From: Rhodoplanes tepidamans
GTDB lineage: Bacteria > Pseudomonadota > Alphaproteobacteria > Rhizobiales > Xanthobacteraceae
Direction of reading: 5' to 3'
NCBI RefSeq assembly: GCF_030813915.1
Contig: NZ_JAUSUJ010000018.1
Span: 62,001-126,000, forward strand
Length of the DNA: 64,000 nucleotides
Below are positions 9,137-17,764 of this stretch, piece by piece. Both the position numbers and the translations under genes were made by a program. Each line of letters begins with the position of its first letter. The stretch's first letter is position 1. The notes under the pieces are model-generated. The model was not told where the DNA came from. It made no database searches and worked only from the letters and a program-made list of their open reading frames with translations.

Positions 9137-10453
9137 ATGACTGTCGTGAATGCCGCCGCCGGCGCGTCCGTCGCACCGGCGCCGAGCCGGAAGGCCAAGC
9201 CTTTCTACAAGAAGATGTACGTCCAGGTGATCGCGGGCGTGATCCTGGGCTCGCTGCTCGCCGCCGTCTATCCGAACGTCGGGGTGACGCTGCAGCCGCT
9301 CGGCATGGTCTTCATCAAGGCCATCAAGATGGTGATCACGCCGATCATCTTCCTGACCATCGTGGTCGGCATCGCCAAGATGGGCGACATGCACCGGGTC
9401 GCCAATGTCGGCGCCAAGGCGCTGATCTACTTCGAGGTCGCCTCCACCATCGCGCTCCTCATCGGCATCGTCGTCATCAACGTGTGGCCGATCGGGTCCG
9501 GCATCCACGCCGACCCGGCCGCGCTCGACACCAAGCTGGTCCAGGGCTTCGCCAAGCAGGGCCAGGACATGACGATGATGCACTTCCTGATGGACATCAT
9601 CCCGTCCACCTTCGTCGACCCCTTCGCCAAGGGCAACATGCTGCAGGTGGTGTTCGTCGCCACCCTGTTCGGCTTCGCGCTCGTCGGCATCGGCGAGAAG
9701 GGCCGTCCGATCGTCGACTTCCTCGACCGCTCGACCTACGCCTTCTTCGGCATGGTCAAGATCATCATGACCATCGCGCCGCTGGCCGCCTTCGGCGCCA
9801 TGGCGTTCACGGTGTCGAAGTTCGGCACCCGCACGCTGATCGATCTCGGCCAGCTCATCCTCGGCGTGTATCTGGTCAGCATCCTGTTCGTCGTCGTGGT
9901 GCTCGGCGGTTTCCTGCGCTGGGCCGGCTTCAGCATCTGGCAGGTCCTGTCCTACTTCAAGGACGAGTGGCTGTTCTGTCTCGCCGCCACCTCGGGCGAG
10001 GCGATGCTGCCCCGCTGCATGGAGAAGCTCGAGAAGCTCGGCGTCTCGCGCGAGGTGGTCGGCCTCGTCATGCCGTCCGGCATGTCGTTCAACACCGACG
10101 GCACCGCCATCTACATGACCATGGGCCTGATGTTCATGGCCCACGCGCTCGACATCGAGATGTCGATCTGGCAGCAGCTCTCGGTGCTCTTCGTGATGCT
10201 GTTCACCTCGAAGGGCGCGGCCGGCGTCGCCGGGGCCGGCTTCGTGGCGCTCGCCGCCACCATGCCGACCATCAGCGACATCCCGGTCGGGGCGCTGGCC
10301 CTGCTGATCGGCGCCGACAGCTTCATGTCGCAGATCCGCGCCGCCACCAACCTGATGGGCAACGTGATCGCCACCCTGGTCGTCGGCCGGTGGGTCGGAG
10401 GCTGCGACACCGAGACGGCGCGGCGGCGGCTCGCGTCCGGCGAGGTCGACTGA
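9137..10453 (+). CDS. dctA: C4-dicarboxylate:cation symporter (DAACS family, DctA-like)
   Basis: A 438-residue membrane transporter of the dicarboxylate/amino acid:cation symporter family. Of the clustered starts at 9131 and 9137, 9137 is preferred because GGGGGA ends at 9130, giving normal spacing. Diagnostic segments are the first helix block KMYVQVIAGVILGSLLAAVYP, and IKMVITPIIFLTIVVGIAKMGD (helix 2). The later ones are the serine-rich re-entrant loop replaced by LAATSGEAMLPRCMEKLE (HP1), the NTDGTAIYM motif of TM7 and FTSKGAAGVAGAGFVALAATM (HP2). These match DctA carriers for succinate, fumarate and malate. It follows tctCBA, making this a carboxylate-uptake block. No dctBD regulators are next to it. 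Confidence 0.93.
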   Translation: MTVVNAAAGASVAPAPSRKAKPFYKKMYVQVIAGVILGSLLAAVYPNVGVTLQPLGMVFIKAIKMVITPIIFLTIVVGIAKMGDMHRVANVGAKALIYFEVASTIALLIGIVVINVWPIGSGIHADPAALDTKLVQGFAKQGQDMTMMHFLMDIIPSTFVDPFAKGNMLQVVFVATLFGFALVGIGEKGRPIVDFLDRSTYAFFGMVKIIMTIAPLAAFGAMAFTVSKFGTRTLIDLGQLILGVYLVSILFVVVVLGGFLRWAGFSIWQVLSYFKDEWLFCLAATSGEAMLPRCMEKLEKLGVSREVVGLVMPSGMSFNTDGTAIYMTMGLMFMAHALDIEMSIWQQLSVLFVMLFTSKGAAGVAGAGFVALAATMPTISDIPVGALALLIGADSFMSQIRAATNLMGNVIATLVVGRWVGGCDTETARRRLASGEVD

Positions 10454-10538
10454 TCCGTATCGCGGGGCCCGCGGCGCCGCCGCGGGGCCCGCTCGTTCCC
10501 GTGCCGCATCCGGGCGGCTGCTTCGATCGAGGACCACC

Positions 10539-11378
10539 ATGGAATCACCGCTCGTCTCGAACGACTGGCTGGAGAGCCACCTGGGCGACCCGGGCCTGCG
10601 GATCGTCGAGATCTCCGGCGACGCCGAGCCGAAGGCCTATTGCGAGGGCCACGTGCCCGGCGCGGCCTTCCTGTACTGGAAGGACGCCTGCTGGCACGAG
10701 ACCGACCGCGAGCTGATCAGCCCCGAGGCGCTGGCCGCGATGTTCGGCCGTCTCGGCATCGGGCCGGACACCACGGTGGTGCTCTACGGCGAGCCGGTGC
10801 AATACGGCACCTACGCCTACTGGGCCTTCACCATGGCGGGCCACAGGAACCTCAAGGTGCTCGACGGCGGCCGCCGCAAGTGGCTGCAGGAGAAGCGCCC
10901 GCTGTCGCAGACCGTGCCGACCTGCGCGCCCGTCGCCTATCCGGTGCCGGCGCCCGACCTGTCGATGCGGCTCGGCCGCGACGACGTGCGCTCGAAACTC
11001 GGCCGGCCGGAGCGCCTGCTCCTCGACGTCCGCTCGGCCGAGGAGTATCTCGGCGTCAGGATGGCCGAATACGCCACCGCCTTCGACCACGGCGCCATGC
11101 GCTACGGCCGCATTCCCGGCGCCCGGCACCTGTTCTTCCGCTGCGTCCTGAACGACGACAACTCGTTCAGGACGCCCGACGAGATGCGCCGGGCGCTCGC
11201 CGTCGCCGACGTCGACCCGGCCCGCTACGAGGACGTCGTCGTCTACTGCCGCATGAGCCACCGCGCCACCCTGGTCTGGGTCGCGCTGGAAAAGCTCCTC
11301 GGCTTCCGCAACATCAGGATCTACGACGGCTCGTGGACCGAATGGGGCAGCATCGTCGGCTTCCCGATCGAGAAATGA
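10539..11378 (+). CDS. Two-domain sulfurtransferase (rhodanese family)
   Basis: A 279-residue protein with two rhodanese folds, N-terminal about 1-125 and C-terminal about 150-279. The first has the GHVPGAAFLYW hinge but a Gly-Glu-Pro loop (LYGEPVQYG) in place of Cys, so it is inactive as usual. The second carries LLLDVRSAEEYLG and the active-site loop CRMSHRA, with catalytic Cys near residue 236. The loop differs from the common C-R-x-G-x-R by Ser in place of Gly, so donor preference (thiosulfate or mercaptopyruvate) is uncertain. It is cytoplasmic, with no signal peptide. It follows dctA by 85 bp and precedes a zinc dehydrogenase by 46 bp, suggesting a shared catabolic operon. Confidence 0.85.
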   Translation: MESPLVSNDWLESHLGDPGLRIVEISGDAEPKAYCEGHVPGAAFLYWKDACWHETDRELISPEALAAMFGRLGIGPDTTVVLYGEPVQYGTYAYWAFTMAGHRNLKVLDGGRRKWLQEKRPLSQTVPTCAPVAYPVPAPDLSMRLGRDDVRSKLGRPERLLLDVRSAEEYLGVRMAEYATAFDHGAMRYGRIPGARHLFFRCVLNDDNSFRTPDEMRRALAVADVDPARYEDVVVYCRMSHRATLVWVALEKLLGFRNIRIYDGSWTEWGSIVGFPIEK

Positions 11379-11424
11379 GCGTCGTCAGGCGCGTCCGCCG
11401 CGCCGCCAGCGAAAGGGCATTGCG

Positions 11425-12555
11425 ATGACCGCGACCACCGCCGCCGTACAGAGCTTCGACATTCCGCAGACCATGAAGGCCTGGGTGCTGGACGATCCCG
11501 GCCAGCTCCGCCTCGCCGAGAAGCCGGTGCCCCAGCCCGGCCACGCCGAGGTGCTGGTGCGCATCGACGCCATCGCGTTCTGCGCCGGCGACATCAGCAT
11601 CATCACCAAGGGACCGCCGGCCCTGATCGAGGGCGGCAAGCCGTTCAACAAGAACTTCACCCCCGGCCACGAATACATGGGCACGGTGGTGAAGCTCGGC
11701 GCCGGCGTCGACGAGTTCGCGGTCGGCGACCGCGTCGTCGTCGAGGTGCACTACGGCTGCGGCCGCTGCGAGCGCTGCCGCGCCGGCATGTACACGGCCT
11801 GCCTCAACTACGGCATGAACTACAAGGGCCACGACAAGGGCCACCGCGCCAACGGCTTCACCACCGACGGCGGCTTCTGCGAGTACCAGGTCAACCACGT
11901 CTCGACCCTGATCCACGTGCCGGAGGGCGTCGGCGACGAGGAGGCGACCCTGATCGTCACGGCCGGCACCGCCATGTACGCGCTCGACACGCTGGGCGGC
12001 CTGATCGCCGGCGAGAGCGTCGTGGTGCTCGGGCCCGGCGCCATCGGCCTGATGGTGACGGCGGTCGCCAAGGCGCTCGGCGCCGATCCGGTGATCCTCA
12101 CCGGCACGCGCGACAGCCGGCTCGCGCTCGGCAAGCGGATGGGCGCCGACCACGTCGTCAACATCCGCAACGAGGACCCGCTGGAGGCGGTGCGCCGCAT
12201 CACGGGCGGCAAGGGCGTCAACTACGTGGTCGAGGCCTCGGGCGACCCGAACAGCCTCAACGTCGCCACCGACATGCTCAAGCGCGGCGGCAAGGTGTGC
12301 CTGGTCGGCTTCCCCGAGGAGAAGGCCTCGGTCGACCTCGCCAAGCTGATCCGCCAGCACATCTCGGTGTTCGGCATCCGCGGCGAGGGGCGCAGCGCCA
12401 CCCACCGCTGCGCCGCCCTGGTGGCGCAGAAGCGGCTCGAGCCGAAGCTGATCCACACCCACACCTTCCCGCTGGAGGAGGTGCCGACCGCCTTCCGCTA
12501 CGCCCGCGACCGCATCGAGGACGCCATCAAGGTCGTGGTGAAGATGCGCAAGTGA
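11425..12555 (+). CDS. Zinc-dependent medium-chain alcohol/polyol dehydrogenase
   Basis: A 376-residue member of the medium-chain dehydrogenase/reductase family. Catalytic zinc ligands are likely Cys53 (AFCAGD) and His82-Glu83 (GHEYMG). Structural zinc is bound by Cys112, 115, 118 and 126 (CGRCERCRAGMYTAC). The NAD(P)-binding glycine motif GPGAIG is at 203-208. An insertion between the first Cys and GHE (KGPPALIEGGKPFNKNF) is longer than in simple alcohol dehydrogenases and resembles sorbitol/threonine/polyol dehydrogenase relatives. The substrate is unknown. The gene follows the rhodanese closely and ends the plus-strand carboxylate block, so oxidation of a hydroxy-acid or polyol is a reasonable inference. 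Confidence 0.85.
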   Translation: MTATTAAVQSFDIPQTMKAWVLDDPGQLRLAEKPVPQPGHAEVLVRIDAIAFCAGDISIITKGPPALIEGGKPFNKNFTPGHEYMGTVVKLGAGVDEFAVGDRVVVEVHYGCGRCERCRAGMYTACLNYGMNYKGHDKGHRANGFTTDGGFCEYQVNHVSTLIHVPEGVGDEEATLIVTAGTAMYALDTLGGLIAGESVVVLGPGAIGLMVTAVAKALGADPVILTGTRDSRLALGKRMGADHVVNIRNEDPLEAVRRITGGKGVNYVVEASGDPNSLNVATDMLKRGGKVCLVGFPEEKASVDLAKLIRQHISVFGIRGEGRSATHRCAALVAQKRLEPKLIHTHTFPLEEVPTAFRYARDRIEDAIKVVVKMRK

Positions 12556-12581
12556 GGGCGGGGCGGCAGCCGTTCCACTGA

Positions 12582-12666
12582 CCGCTCGTTCCCGCGAAAG
12601 CGGGAACCCAGGGCCGCACGCGCACCCTCGCGACTCCTGGGTCCCCGCTTTCGCGGGGACGAACGG
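12582..12666. repeat. REP-like doublet, type A
   Basis: Left hairpin CGCTCGTTCCCGCGAAAGC with GGGAACCCAGG; right hairpin CCTGGGTCCCCGCTTTCGC with GGGGACGAACGG. It is one of the best-preserved copies in the window, with both hairpins intact. Confidence 0.8.
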
Positions 12667-12737
12667 AGGTGTGGCGACAGGCCATGGCGCCGACGAAGGC
12701 GGCCACTCGTCGGCGGCCCTCCTCGATCCGGGCGCAC

Positions 12738-12875
12738 GGACCCCTTCTCCCCGCGTGGGGAGGAGGTCGGGACGAGGGGCCGCAGCGCTTCGGTTCCGGC
12801 TGCGGCGCCCCCTCACCCGGCATCCGCACCTGCGGTGCGGATGCCGACCTCTCCCCGCGTGCGGGGAGAGGTGAA
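12738..12875. repeat. Paired CTCCCCGCG-type hairpins (third repeat type)
   Basis: Two hairpins, CTTCTCCCCGCGTGGGGAGG near 12747 and CTCTCCCCGCG-TGC-GGGGAGAGG near 12850, flank a GC-rich core containing a GCACCTGCGGTGC mini-palindrome. Repeats of this form are common in alphaproteobacterial intergenic DNA. Only one copy was noticed in this window. Confidence 0.55.
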
Positions 12876-12889
12876 GAGCAGCCGACGTC

Positions 12890-13900
12890 TCAATCCTTCT
12901 CCAGCATCTCGGCGACCTCGACGCGGCGGCCTTCGCGGGCCGAGACGGTGCCGGCCCGCACCACGGCGAGCGACTCGTAGCCGTGCACGCCGTCGGTCTC
13001 CGGCTTGCCGCCGCTGCGCACCACGGCGGCGAACTCCTCGAGCTCGTCCCGGATGGCGTCGTTCTTCTCGAACGGGATCGGCGTCACCACGTCGGAGTGG
13101 CGCTTCTGCAGGCGCAGGCCGCCGTGCAGGTCGTAATAGGCGGTCGCCTCCTTGCCGTAGATGTTCATCAGATAGTACTCGCCGGCCGAGGCGTAGCAGG
13201 CGTTGACGGTGGAGAGCGCACCGTTCTCGTGCTCCAGGATCATCGAGGCGACGTCGGGATTGTCGCCCGGCAGGACGAGCTGCGAGGCGCGCCCCGACAC
13301 CGCGACCACCGGCCCCATCAGGTAGCTCAGCACGTCGATGTAGTGGATGCCGATCTGCAGCATCACGCCGCCCGGCATGCCCTCGGCCGTGTGGCGCCAG
13401 TGGTGCGCGTCGAACTTGCCGAGCCGGTCGCGGCTGATGTTGGATTCGGCGTTCACCAGCCGGCCGAACACGCCGGCGTCGATCTGCTGCTTGATCCAGC
13501 GGAACTGGTTCTCGCGGCGGCGCTGGTAGCCGAGCTGCAGGATGATGCCGTGCTTCTTCGCCACCGCGGCGATGGCGCGGCCGGTCGAGACGTTGTTGGC
13601 GATCGGCTTGTCGAGGAAGACGTGCTTGCCGACGGCGGCGGCCTGGGCCGTGGTCTCCAGGTGCACGTTGTTGGGCGTCGTGTTGATGATGCCCTCGATG
13701 GTCGGGTCGGCCAGCATCTCCTCGTAGCTCGACACCGCCTTGCAGCCGTATTTCTTCGCGAAGGCGTCGCGCTTCTCGGCGGTGCGGGTGTAGCAGCTGA
13801 CGATCTCGATCTTGCTCGAGCGCGAGATGGCGTCGGCCAGGACGTCCGACCACCAGCCCATGCCGATGCAGCCGACCTTCACGGGATTGTTGTTGCTCAT
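12890..13900 (-). CDS. Gfo/Idh/MocA-family NAD(P)-dependent oxidoreductase
   Basis: A 336-residue protein with an N-terminal Rossmann fold (KVGCIGMGWWSDVLADAI) and the family catalytic motif DKPIANN at about residue 96 (the E/D-K-P block). A C-terminal substrate-binding sheet includes GGVMLQIGIHYIDVLSYLMGP, whose His is the usual catalytic residue. Enzymes of this family oxidise or reduce sugars, inositols and related polyols. The exact substrate is not readable here. It is the last gene of a minus-strand block. The GlcG-like gene lies 174 bp upstream of its start, separated by a REP doublet, so they may or may not share a transcript. Confidence 0.88.
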   Translation of the reverse strand: MSNNNPVKVGCIGMGWWSDVLADAISRSSKIEIVSCYTRTAEKRDAFAKKYGCKAVSSYEEMLADPTIEGIINTTPNNVHLETTAQAAAVGKHVFLDKPIANNVSTGRAIAAVAKKHGIILQLGYQRRRENQFRWIKQQIDAGVFGRLVNAESNISRDRLGKFDAHHWRHTAEGMPGGVMLQIGIHYIDVLSYLMGPVVAVSGRASQLVLPGDNPDVASMILEHENGALSTVNACYASAGEYYLMNIYGKEATAYYDLHGGLRLQKRHSDVVTPIPFEKNDAIRDELEEFAAVVRSGGKPETDGVHGYESLAVVRAGTVSAREGRRVEVAEMLEKD

Positions 13901-13957
13901 GACGAATGACCAGGCTCTGTTGAGTGGGGAGTCAGGGAGGCGACCGCCGGGTTCGCG

Positions 13958-14060
13958 GTCATTCCGGGGCGCGCCGCAGGCGCGAACCCGGAATCCAGCG
14001 GCAAGCTCCGAGATCTTGGCTGGATTCCGGGTTCGTCGCTGCGCGCCGCCCCGGAATGAC
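13958..14060. repeat. REP-like doublet, type B
   Basis: Outer arms GTCATTCCGGGGCG and CGCCCCGGAATGAC are inverted. Inner arms GAACCCGGAATCCAGC and GCTGGATTCCGGGTTC are also inverted, with a short variable centre. It sits between two minus-strand genes. The same layout occurs at 28942-29048 and 61872-61974. Confidence 0.8.
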
Positions 14061-14074
14061 CAGCGGAATCGGGC

Positions 14075-14527
14075 TCACTTCCCGTCGATCGAGACCGCGG
14101 CGCCGATCGACTTCACCGCCTCCTCGGCGATGCGGGCGTCCATGTCCCAGCTGCCGCCGGAGACGCCGACGCCGCCGACGCATTCGCCGTCGACGATGAT
14201 CGGGCAGCCGCCCTCCATGGCGGTCCAGTTCTCCGGCCCGGCCGCCAGCGCCAGGCCGAGCGCGTGGGCGACGTCGAGGGGCTGGGCCACCGCGCCCTTG
14301 GAGGTCGTCGGGCGCTTGTTGGAGGCGCAGCACTTCGCCTTGGTGGTGGACGAGTGGACGAGGTGGAACCGCGCCGTGTCCATGCGCTCCAGCAGCAGCA
14401 GGTTGCCGCCGCCGTCGACGATCGCGACGGCGACCTGGATGCCGGCCTCGCGGGCTTTCTCCATCGCGGTTTCCAGGATCTTCCGGGCGCCGGCATTGGT
14501 CAGGCGCTTCGCGCTTGCGGTGTACAT
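14075..14527 (-). CDS. GlcG/HbpS (DUF336) family protein
   Basis: A 150-residue protein beginning MYTASAKRLTNAGARKILETA, the usual N-terminus of GlcG/HbpS proteins, which decided the start at 14527. It has the family strand VAVAIVDGGGNLLLLERMD and the Gly-rich C-terminal block ECVGGVGVSGGSWDMDARIAEEAV. No signal peptide is present. Family members include a haem-binding sensor component and proteins encoded beside glycolate or aromatic catabolism genes; the molecular role is mostly unsettled. One unusual point is a Cys pair (KAKCCASNK) near residue 58, absent from the typical pattern. It lies upstream of the Gfo/Idh gene on the same strand, so a supporting role in that pathway is possible. Confidence 0.8.
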   Translation of the reverse strand: MYTASAKRLTNAGARKILETAMEKAREAGIQVAVAIVDGGGNLLLLERMDTARFHLVHSSTTKAKCCASNKRPTTSKGAVAQPLDVAHALGLALAAGPENWTAMEGGCPIIVDGECVGGVGVSGGSWDMDARIAEEAVKSIGAAVSIDGK

Positions 14528-14920
14528 GACTGATGTTTCGCAGGGTTCGTTGCGGGAGGCCATTGTCGGGGCGTCCGATTCCCGACGCAAGGCCGCGCGA
14601 CCGCAACACACCTCCGCACGCATGGCTGGCGCCGGTCCGGATGCATCGGATGCAGGGCTGGCGGCCGGCCCGGCCGCGCCTGTCATACAGAGTCGGTCGA
14701 GCGACGCGGGCCGGTGCCCCCGGCCTGTGGCACGCCGCCGCAGGGACGGCCGCCGGCGCCGGCCGGCCCGCCTGCATGCAAGACCCGCCTGCCTACGAGA
14801 CGTGTATACGAGAAAGGAGCGGGGTCGCCCCCGCTCCTCGGTCGTTTCGTCTCTCGCGCCGGCTCTCGGCCCGTCGTCGCGGCGTCGTTTCGCAGTGCGG
14901 AACGTTGCCGCGGGCCGGGC
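14528..14920. other. Intergenic region, mainly downstream of the 2-oxoacid oxidoreductase operon
   Basis: No gene seen. The only recognisable element is the minus-strand terminator at 14811-14838. The part adjacent to 14527 should contain the promoter of the GlcG-like gene, but no clear hexamers were found. Confidence 0.45.
14811..14838 (-). terminator. Rho-independent terminator of the 2-oxoacid oxidoreductase operon
   Basis: On the minus strand, AGGAGCGGGG pairs with CCCCGCTCCT around a four-base loop and is followed by TTTCTC. It lies 83 bp downstream of the stop codon at 14921 and is oriented to end the two-gene operon. Confidence 0.75.
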
Positions 14921-17764
14921 TCAGGCCAGGCCGTGCGCCACCTTGCTGCGCTGCTCCTGCGCCTTGAAGGTGTTGAACCGGGGCAGGAACTTGTCCCAGT
15001 CGATGAGATGGGCGTCGAGCTCCGGCCCGTCGATGCAGGCGTGCTTGCGCACCATCTTGCCGTCCACCGTGATCGGCACCATGCAGGCGCCGCACATGCC
15101 GGTGGCGTCGACCATGATCGAGTTGAGGCTCGCGACCGTCTTGACGCCGTACGGCTTCGTCAGGTCGGAGACCACCCGCATCATGATCGGCGGGCCGATG
15201 GTGATCACCTCGGCGATCCTGCGGCCCTTCGACGTCTTGTCGTTCTTCAGCATCTCCTCGAGCGGCGTGGTGACGAAGCCCTTCATGCCGAACGTGCCGT
15301 CGTTGGTGCAGTAGATCAGGTCGAGCTGGTCGCCGTACTTGGCCTTCAGCTTGCCCATCCGCTCGTCGTCGCCGGTCCAGAACAGGAACTCCTTGGAGCG
15401 GAAGCCGGCGATGAGCGTGACGTGGTTGCCCATCTCCAGATGCGCCCGGGCGATCGGGTAGACGGGCGGCAGGCCGACGCCGCCGGCCGTGAACACCACG
15501 GTCTGGTCGGGGCCGTAGTGATGCAGCTCGCTCGCCTTGCCGAGCGGGCCGGCGATGCCGGCGAAGGCGTCGCCGATCGCCATCTGGTTCATCAGCAGCG
15601 TCGAGGTGCCCATGCCCTGGATGACCAGGTCGATGGTGCCGGCCTCGGCGTCCCAGTCGGCGAGCGTCAGCGGGATCAGCTCGCCGTCGTCCCAGCCGAG
15701 GACGCGGACGAACTGGCCGGCCTTGGCGGCGTGCGCCACCATCGGGGCCCGCACCTTGAACTCGACGATGCCGCCGGCGAGCGGGATCTTCTCGACGATG
15801 GTCTGCTTCACCTGGCCGAGCTCGGTGTAGCGGGCGGCCTTGGCCACCTTCTCCGCGATCTCGGCCGGCGTGAACGGAATGTCGCCGACGATCTCGCGCG
15901 CCGCCGCCTGGCCGTCGCCGGCCGCCCGGATGGCGGTGGAGCCGCCGCGGGCCGCGTCGCCGCCCGAGTAGACGTCGGCGATCGAGGTCCTCTGGGTGCC
16001 CTCGCCGACCTCGATGGTGCCCCACTTGGAGGTCTTCAGGCCGGGCTCGGCCTCCTTCATGATCGGGTTCGCGGTGTTGCCCAGCGCCATGATGACGAGG
16101 TCGACCGGCACCCGCTCGGTCGCGCCGGTCGGCACCGGGGCGCGGCGGCCCGACTTGTCGGGCGGGCCGAGCTCGTTGACGGCGAGCACCGCATGGGTGA
16201 CGAAATGCGTCTTCTCGTCGCCGATGAACTCGGTCGGGGCGCGCAGCACCGCGAGCTCGATGCCCTCCTCCAGCGCGTGGTGCAGCTCCTCGACGCGGGC
16301 CGGCATCTCGCTCTTGGTGCGGCGATAGACGATGGTCACGTTGCCGCCGAGCCGGCGGGCCGTGCGGGCGGCGTCCATGGCGGTGTTGCCGCCGCCGATG
16401 ACGAAGACGTTCTTGCCCCTCACGTCGGGCAGCGGCGTCTCGTACTTGTCGTCCAGCGCCCGCATCAGGTTGACGCGGGTGAGGAACTCGTTGGCCGACA
16501 TGACGCCGAGCAGGTGCTCGCCCGGGACGTTCATGAAGGTCGGCAGGCCGGCGCCGGTGCCGACGAAGATCTTCCAGAAGCCGGCGGCCTTGAGATCCTC
16601 GAGCGTCGCCGTCTTGCCGACCACGAAGTTCTTCACGAAGCGGCCGCCGAGCAGCGTGATCTTCTCGACCACGTCGTCGATCAGCGCGTTGGGCAGGCGG
16701 AACTCGGGGATGCCGTAGCGCAGCACGCCCCCGAGGTCGTGGAACGCCTCGAACACCGTGACCGGGAAGCCCTCCACGGCCAGCAGATAGGCGTTGATCA
16801 GGCCGGACGGGCCGGACCCGACCACCGCGATCGGCGGCTTCTCGGCGCGCGCCCACGGGCTGATCACGCCGGCGAAGCGCTCGGCCGGCTTGAGGCCGAC
16901 CAGCTTCTCGCGCTCCGGCAGGAACCATTCGAGCTGGCCGATCTCGATCGGCCGCCGCGTCTGCTTGCAGACGCCCTGGCACTGCAGCTCCTGCGGGCAC
17001 ACGCGGCCCGTCACGTTGGGCAGCGGGTTGCAGCTCTCGATCAGCTCCAGGGCCTGGCGGAACTTGCCCTGGCCCAGCATCTCCAGCATCTCGGGGATGT
17101 GGATCTTCACCGGGCAGCCGCCCTTCGGCTCCTTCTTGCCGTGGATCAGCACGCCGAGCTCGCACGGCTTGTCGGTGCACTGCTTGTCGCGCAGCACCTC
17201 CAGCCACACGAACATCTCGACCTCGCGCTCGGTGTAGCCGAGCGCCATGTAGCCGAGATAGCCGGTGTTCACGAGCGCGAAGTCCTGGGTGCGCTCCTCC
17301 GGCGGCCGGATGTAGGGCGGGATGTAGGCGTCGAACGGCCACTTGTTCGAGAGGCCCTTGAACATCGGGTACTTCTCGGACAGGTGATCGTCGAGCGCCT
17401 TGACGAACTTGCGCTTGAACCGCATCGGCATCGCCCAGATGAAGCGTTGCAGCAGCACGCTCATCTCGTCGTTGCGCAGCAGCAGGTTCCAGAACGTCCG
17501 CGTGAAGGCGGGGCTCAGCTCCTCCTGCTGGAACTCCCAGGCGATCGCCTGGACGCCGTCGGCCACGAAGGTGCCGCGCAGCGACTTCGGATCGCCGAGC
17601 AGCCGCCGCTTGAGAAGCTCGAGCTGCTTCTGGAACAGCTCGACGGCTTCGGAGGATTCCAGCTCCTCGAGCTGGCTGCGCGTCTGCTCCAGGGCCTGGG
17701 TGGTCTGGGCGTAGCGCAGCAGCTGCTCTTGCGGCGTCGCCGCCTGGGGGGTGGCCGTCGTCAT
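14921..17764 (-). CDS. Fused NfnAB-like flavin oxidoreductase (GltD-type plus PyrK/NfnA-type domains)
   Basis: A 947-residue protein whose ATG overlaps the stop of the upstream oxidoreductase (ATGA). Residues 1 to ~240 form an extension of unknown type, starting with a coiled coil. Next is a GltD-like half with Fe-S cysteines (GRVCPQELQCQGVCKQ), an FAD motif VGSGPSGLINAYLL and an NADPH motif IGGGNTAMDAARTARR. From ~660 comes a ferredoxin-reductase-like half (GQFVRVLGWD, FTAGGVGLPPVYP) ending in a PyrK-type [2Fe-2S] cluster (TGMCGACMV ... KHACIDGPELDAHLIDW). The order matches NfnB followed by NfnA. Known NfnAB couples NADH, NADPH and ferredoxin by electron bifurcation. Here it probably exchanges electrons with the ferredoxin reduced by its operon partner. 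Confidence 0.85.
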   Translation of the reverse strand: MTTATPQAATPQEQLLRYAQTTQALEQTRSQLEELESSEAVELFQKQLELLKRRLLGDPKSLRGTFVADGVQAIAWEFQQEELSPAFTRTFWNLLLRNDEMSVLLQRFIWAMPMRFKRKFVKALDDHLSEKYPMFKGLSNKWPFDAYIPPYIRPPEERTQDFALVNTGYLGYMALGYTEREVEMFVWLEVLRDKQCTDKPCELGVLIHGKKEPKGGCPVKIHIPEMLEMLGQGKFRQALELIESCNPLPNVTGRVCPQELQCQGVCKQTRRPIEIGQLEWFLPEREKLVGLKPAERFAGVISPWARAEKPPIAVVGSGPSGLINAYLLAVEGFPVTVFEAFHDLGGVLRYGIPEFRLPNALIDDVVEKITLLGGRFVKNFVVGKTATLEDLKAAGFWKIFVGTGAGLPTFMNVPGEHLLGVMSANEFLTRVNLMRALDDKYETPLPDVRGKNVFVIGGGNTAMDAARTARRLGGNVTIVYRRTKSEMPARVEELHHALEEGIELAVLRAPTEFIGDEKTHFVTHAVLAVNELGPPDKSGRRAPVPTGATERVPVDLVIMALGNTANPIMKEAEPGLKTSKWGTIEVGEGTQRTSIADVYSGGDAARGGSTAIRAAGDGQAAAREIVGDIPFTPAEIAEKVAKAARYTELGQVKQTIVEKIPLAGGIVEFKVRAPMVAHAAKAGQFVRVLGWDDGELIPLTLADWDAEAGTIDLVIQGMGTSTLLMNQMAIGDAFAGIAGPLGKASELHHYGPDQTVVFTAGGVGLPPVYPIARAHLEMGNHVTLIAGFRSKEFLFWTGDDERMGKLKAKYGDQLDLIYCTNDGTFGMKGFVTTPLEEMLKNDKTSKGRRIAEVITIGPPIMMRVVSDLTKPYGVKTVASLNSIMVDATGMCGACMVPITVDGKMVRKHACIDGPELDAHLIDWDKFLPRFNTFKAQEQRSKVAHGLA

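Larger units (their letters stand above)
12556..12889. other. Convergent intergenic region rich in palindromic repeats
   Basis: No gene seen between two convergent genes. It holds a type A REP doublet (12582-12666). From 12738 to about 12875 it holds a different pair of hairpins built on CTCCCCGCGTGGGGAG and CTCTCCCCGCGTGCGGGGAG, separated by a GC-rich spacer. Either could serve as a bidirectional transcription stop. Confidence 0.55.

Noticed and set aside
6940..9198. A 750-codon minus-strand open frame opposite tctB and tctA
   Set aside because: Asp/His/Gln/Arg-rich shadow of transporter genes; no ribosome site or domain.
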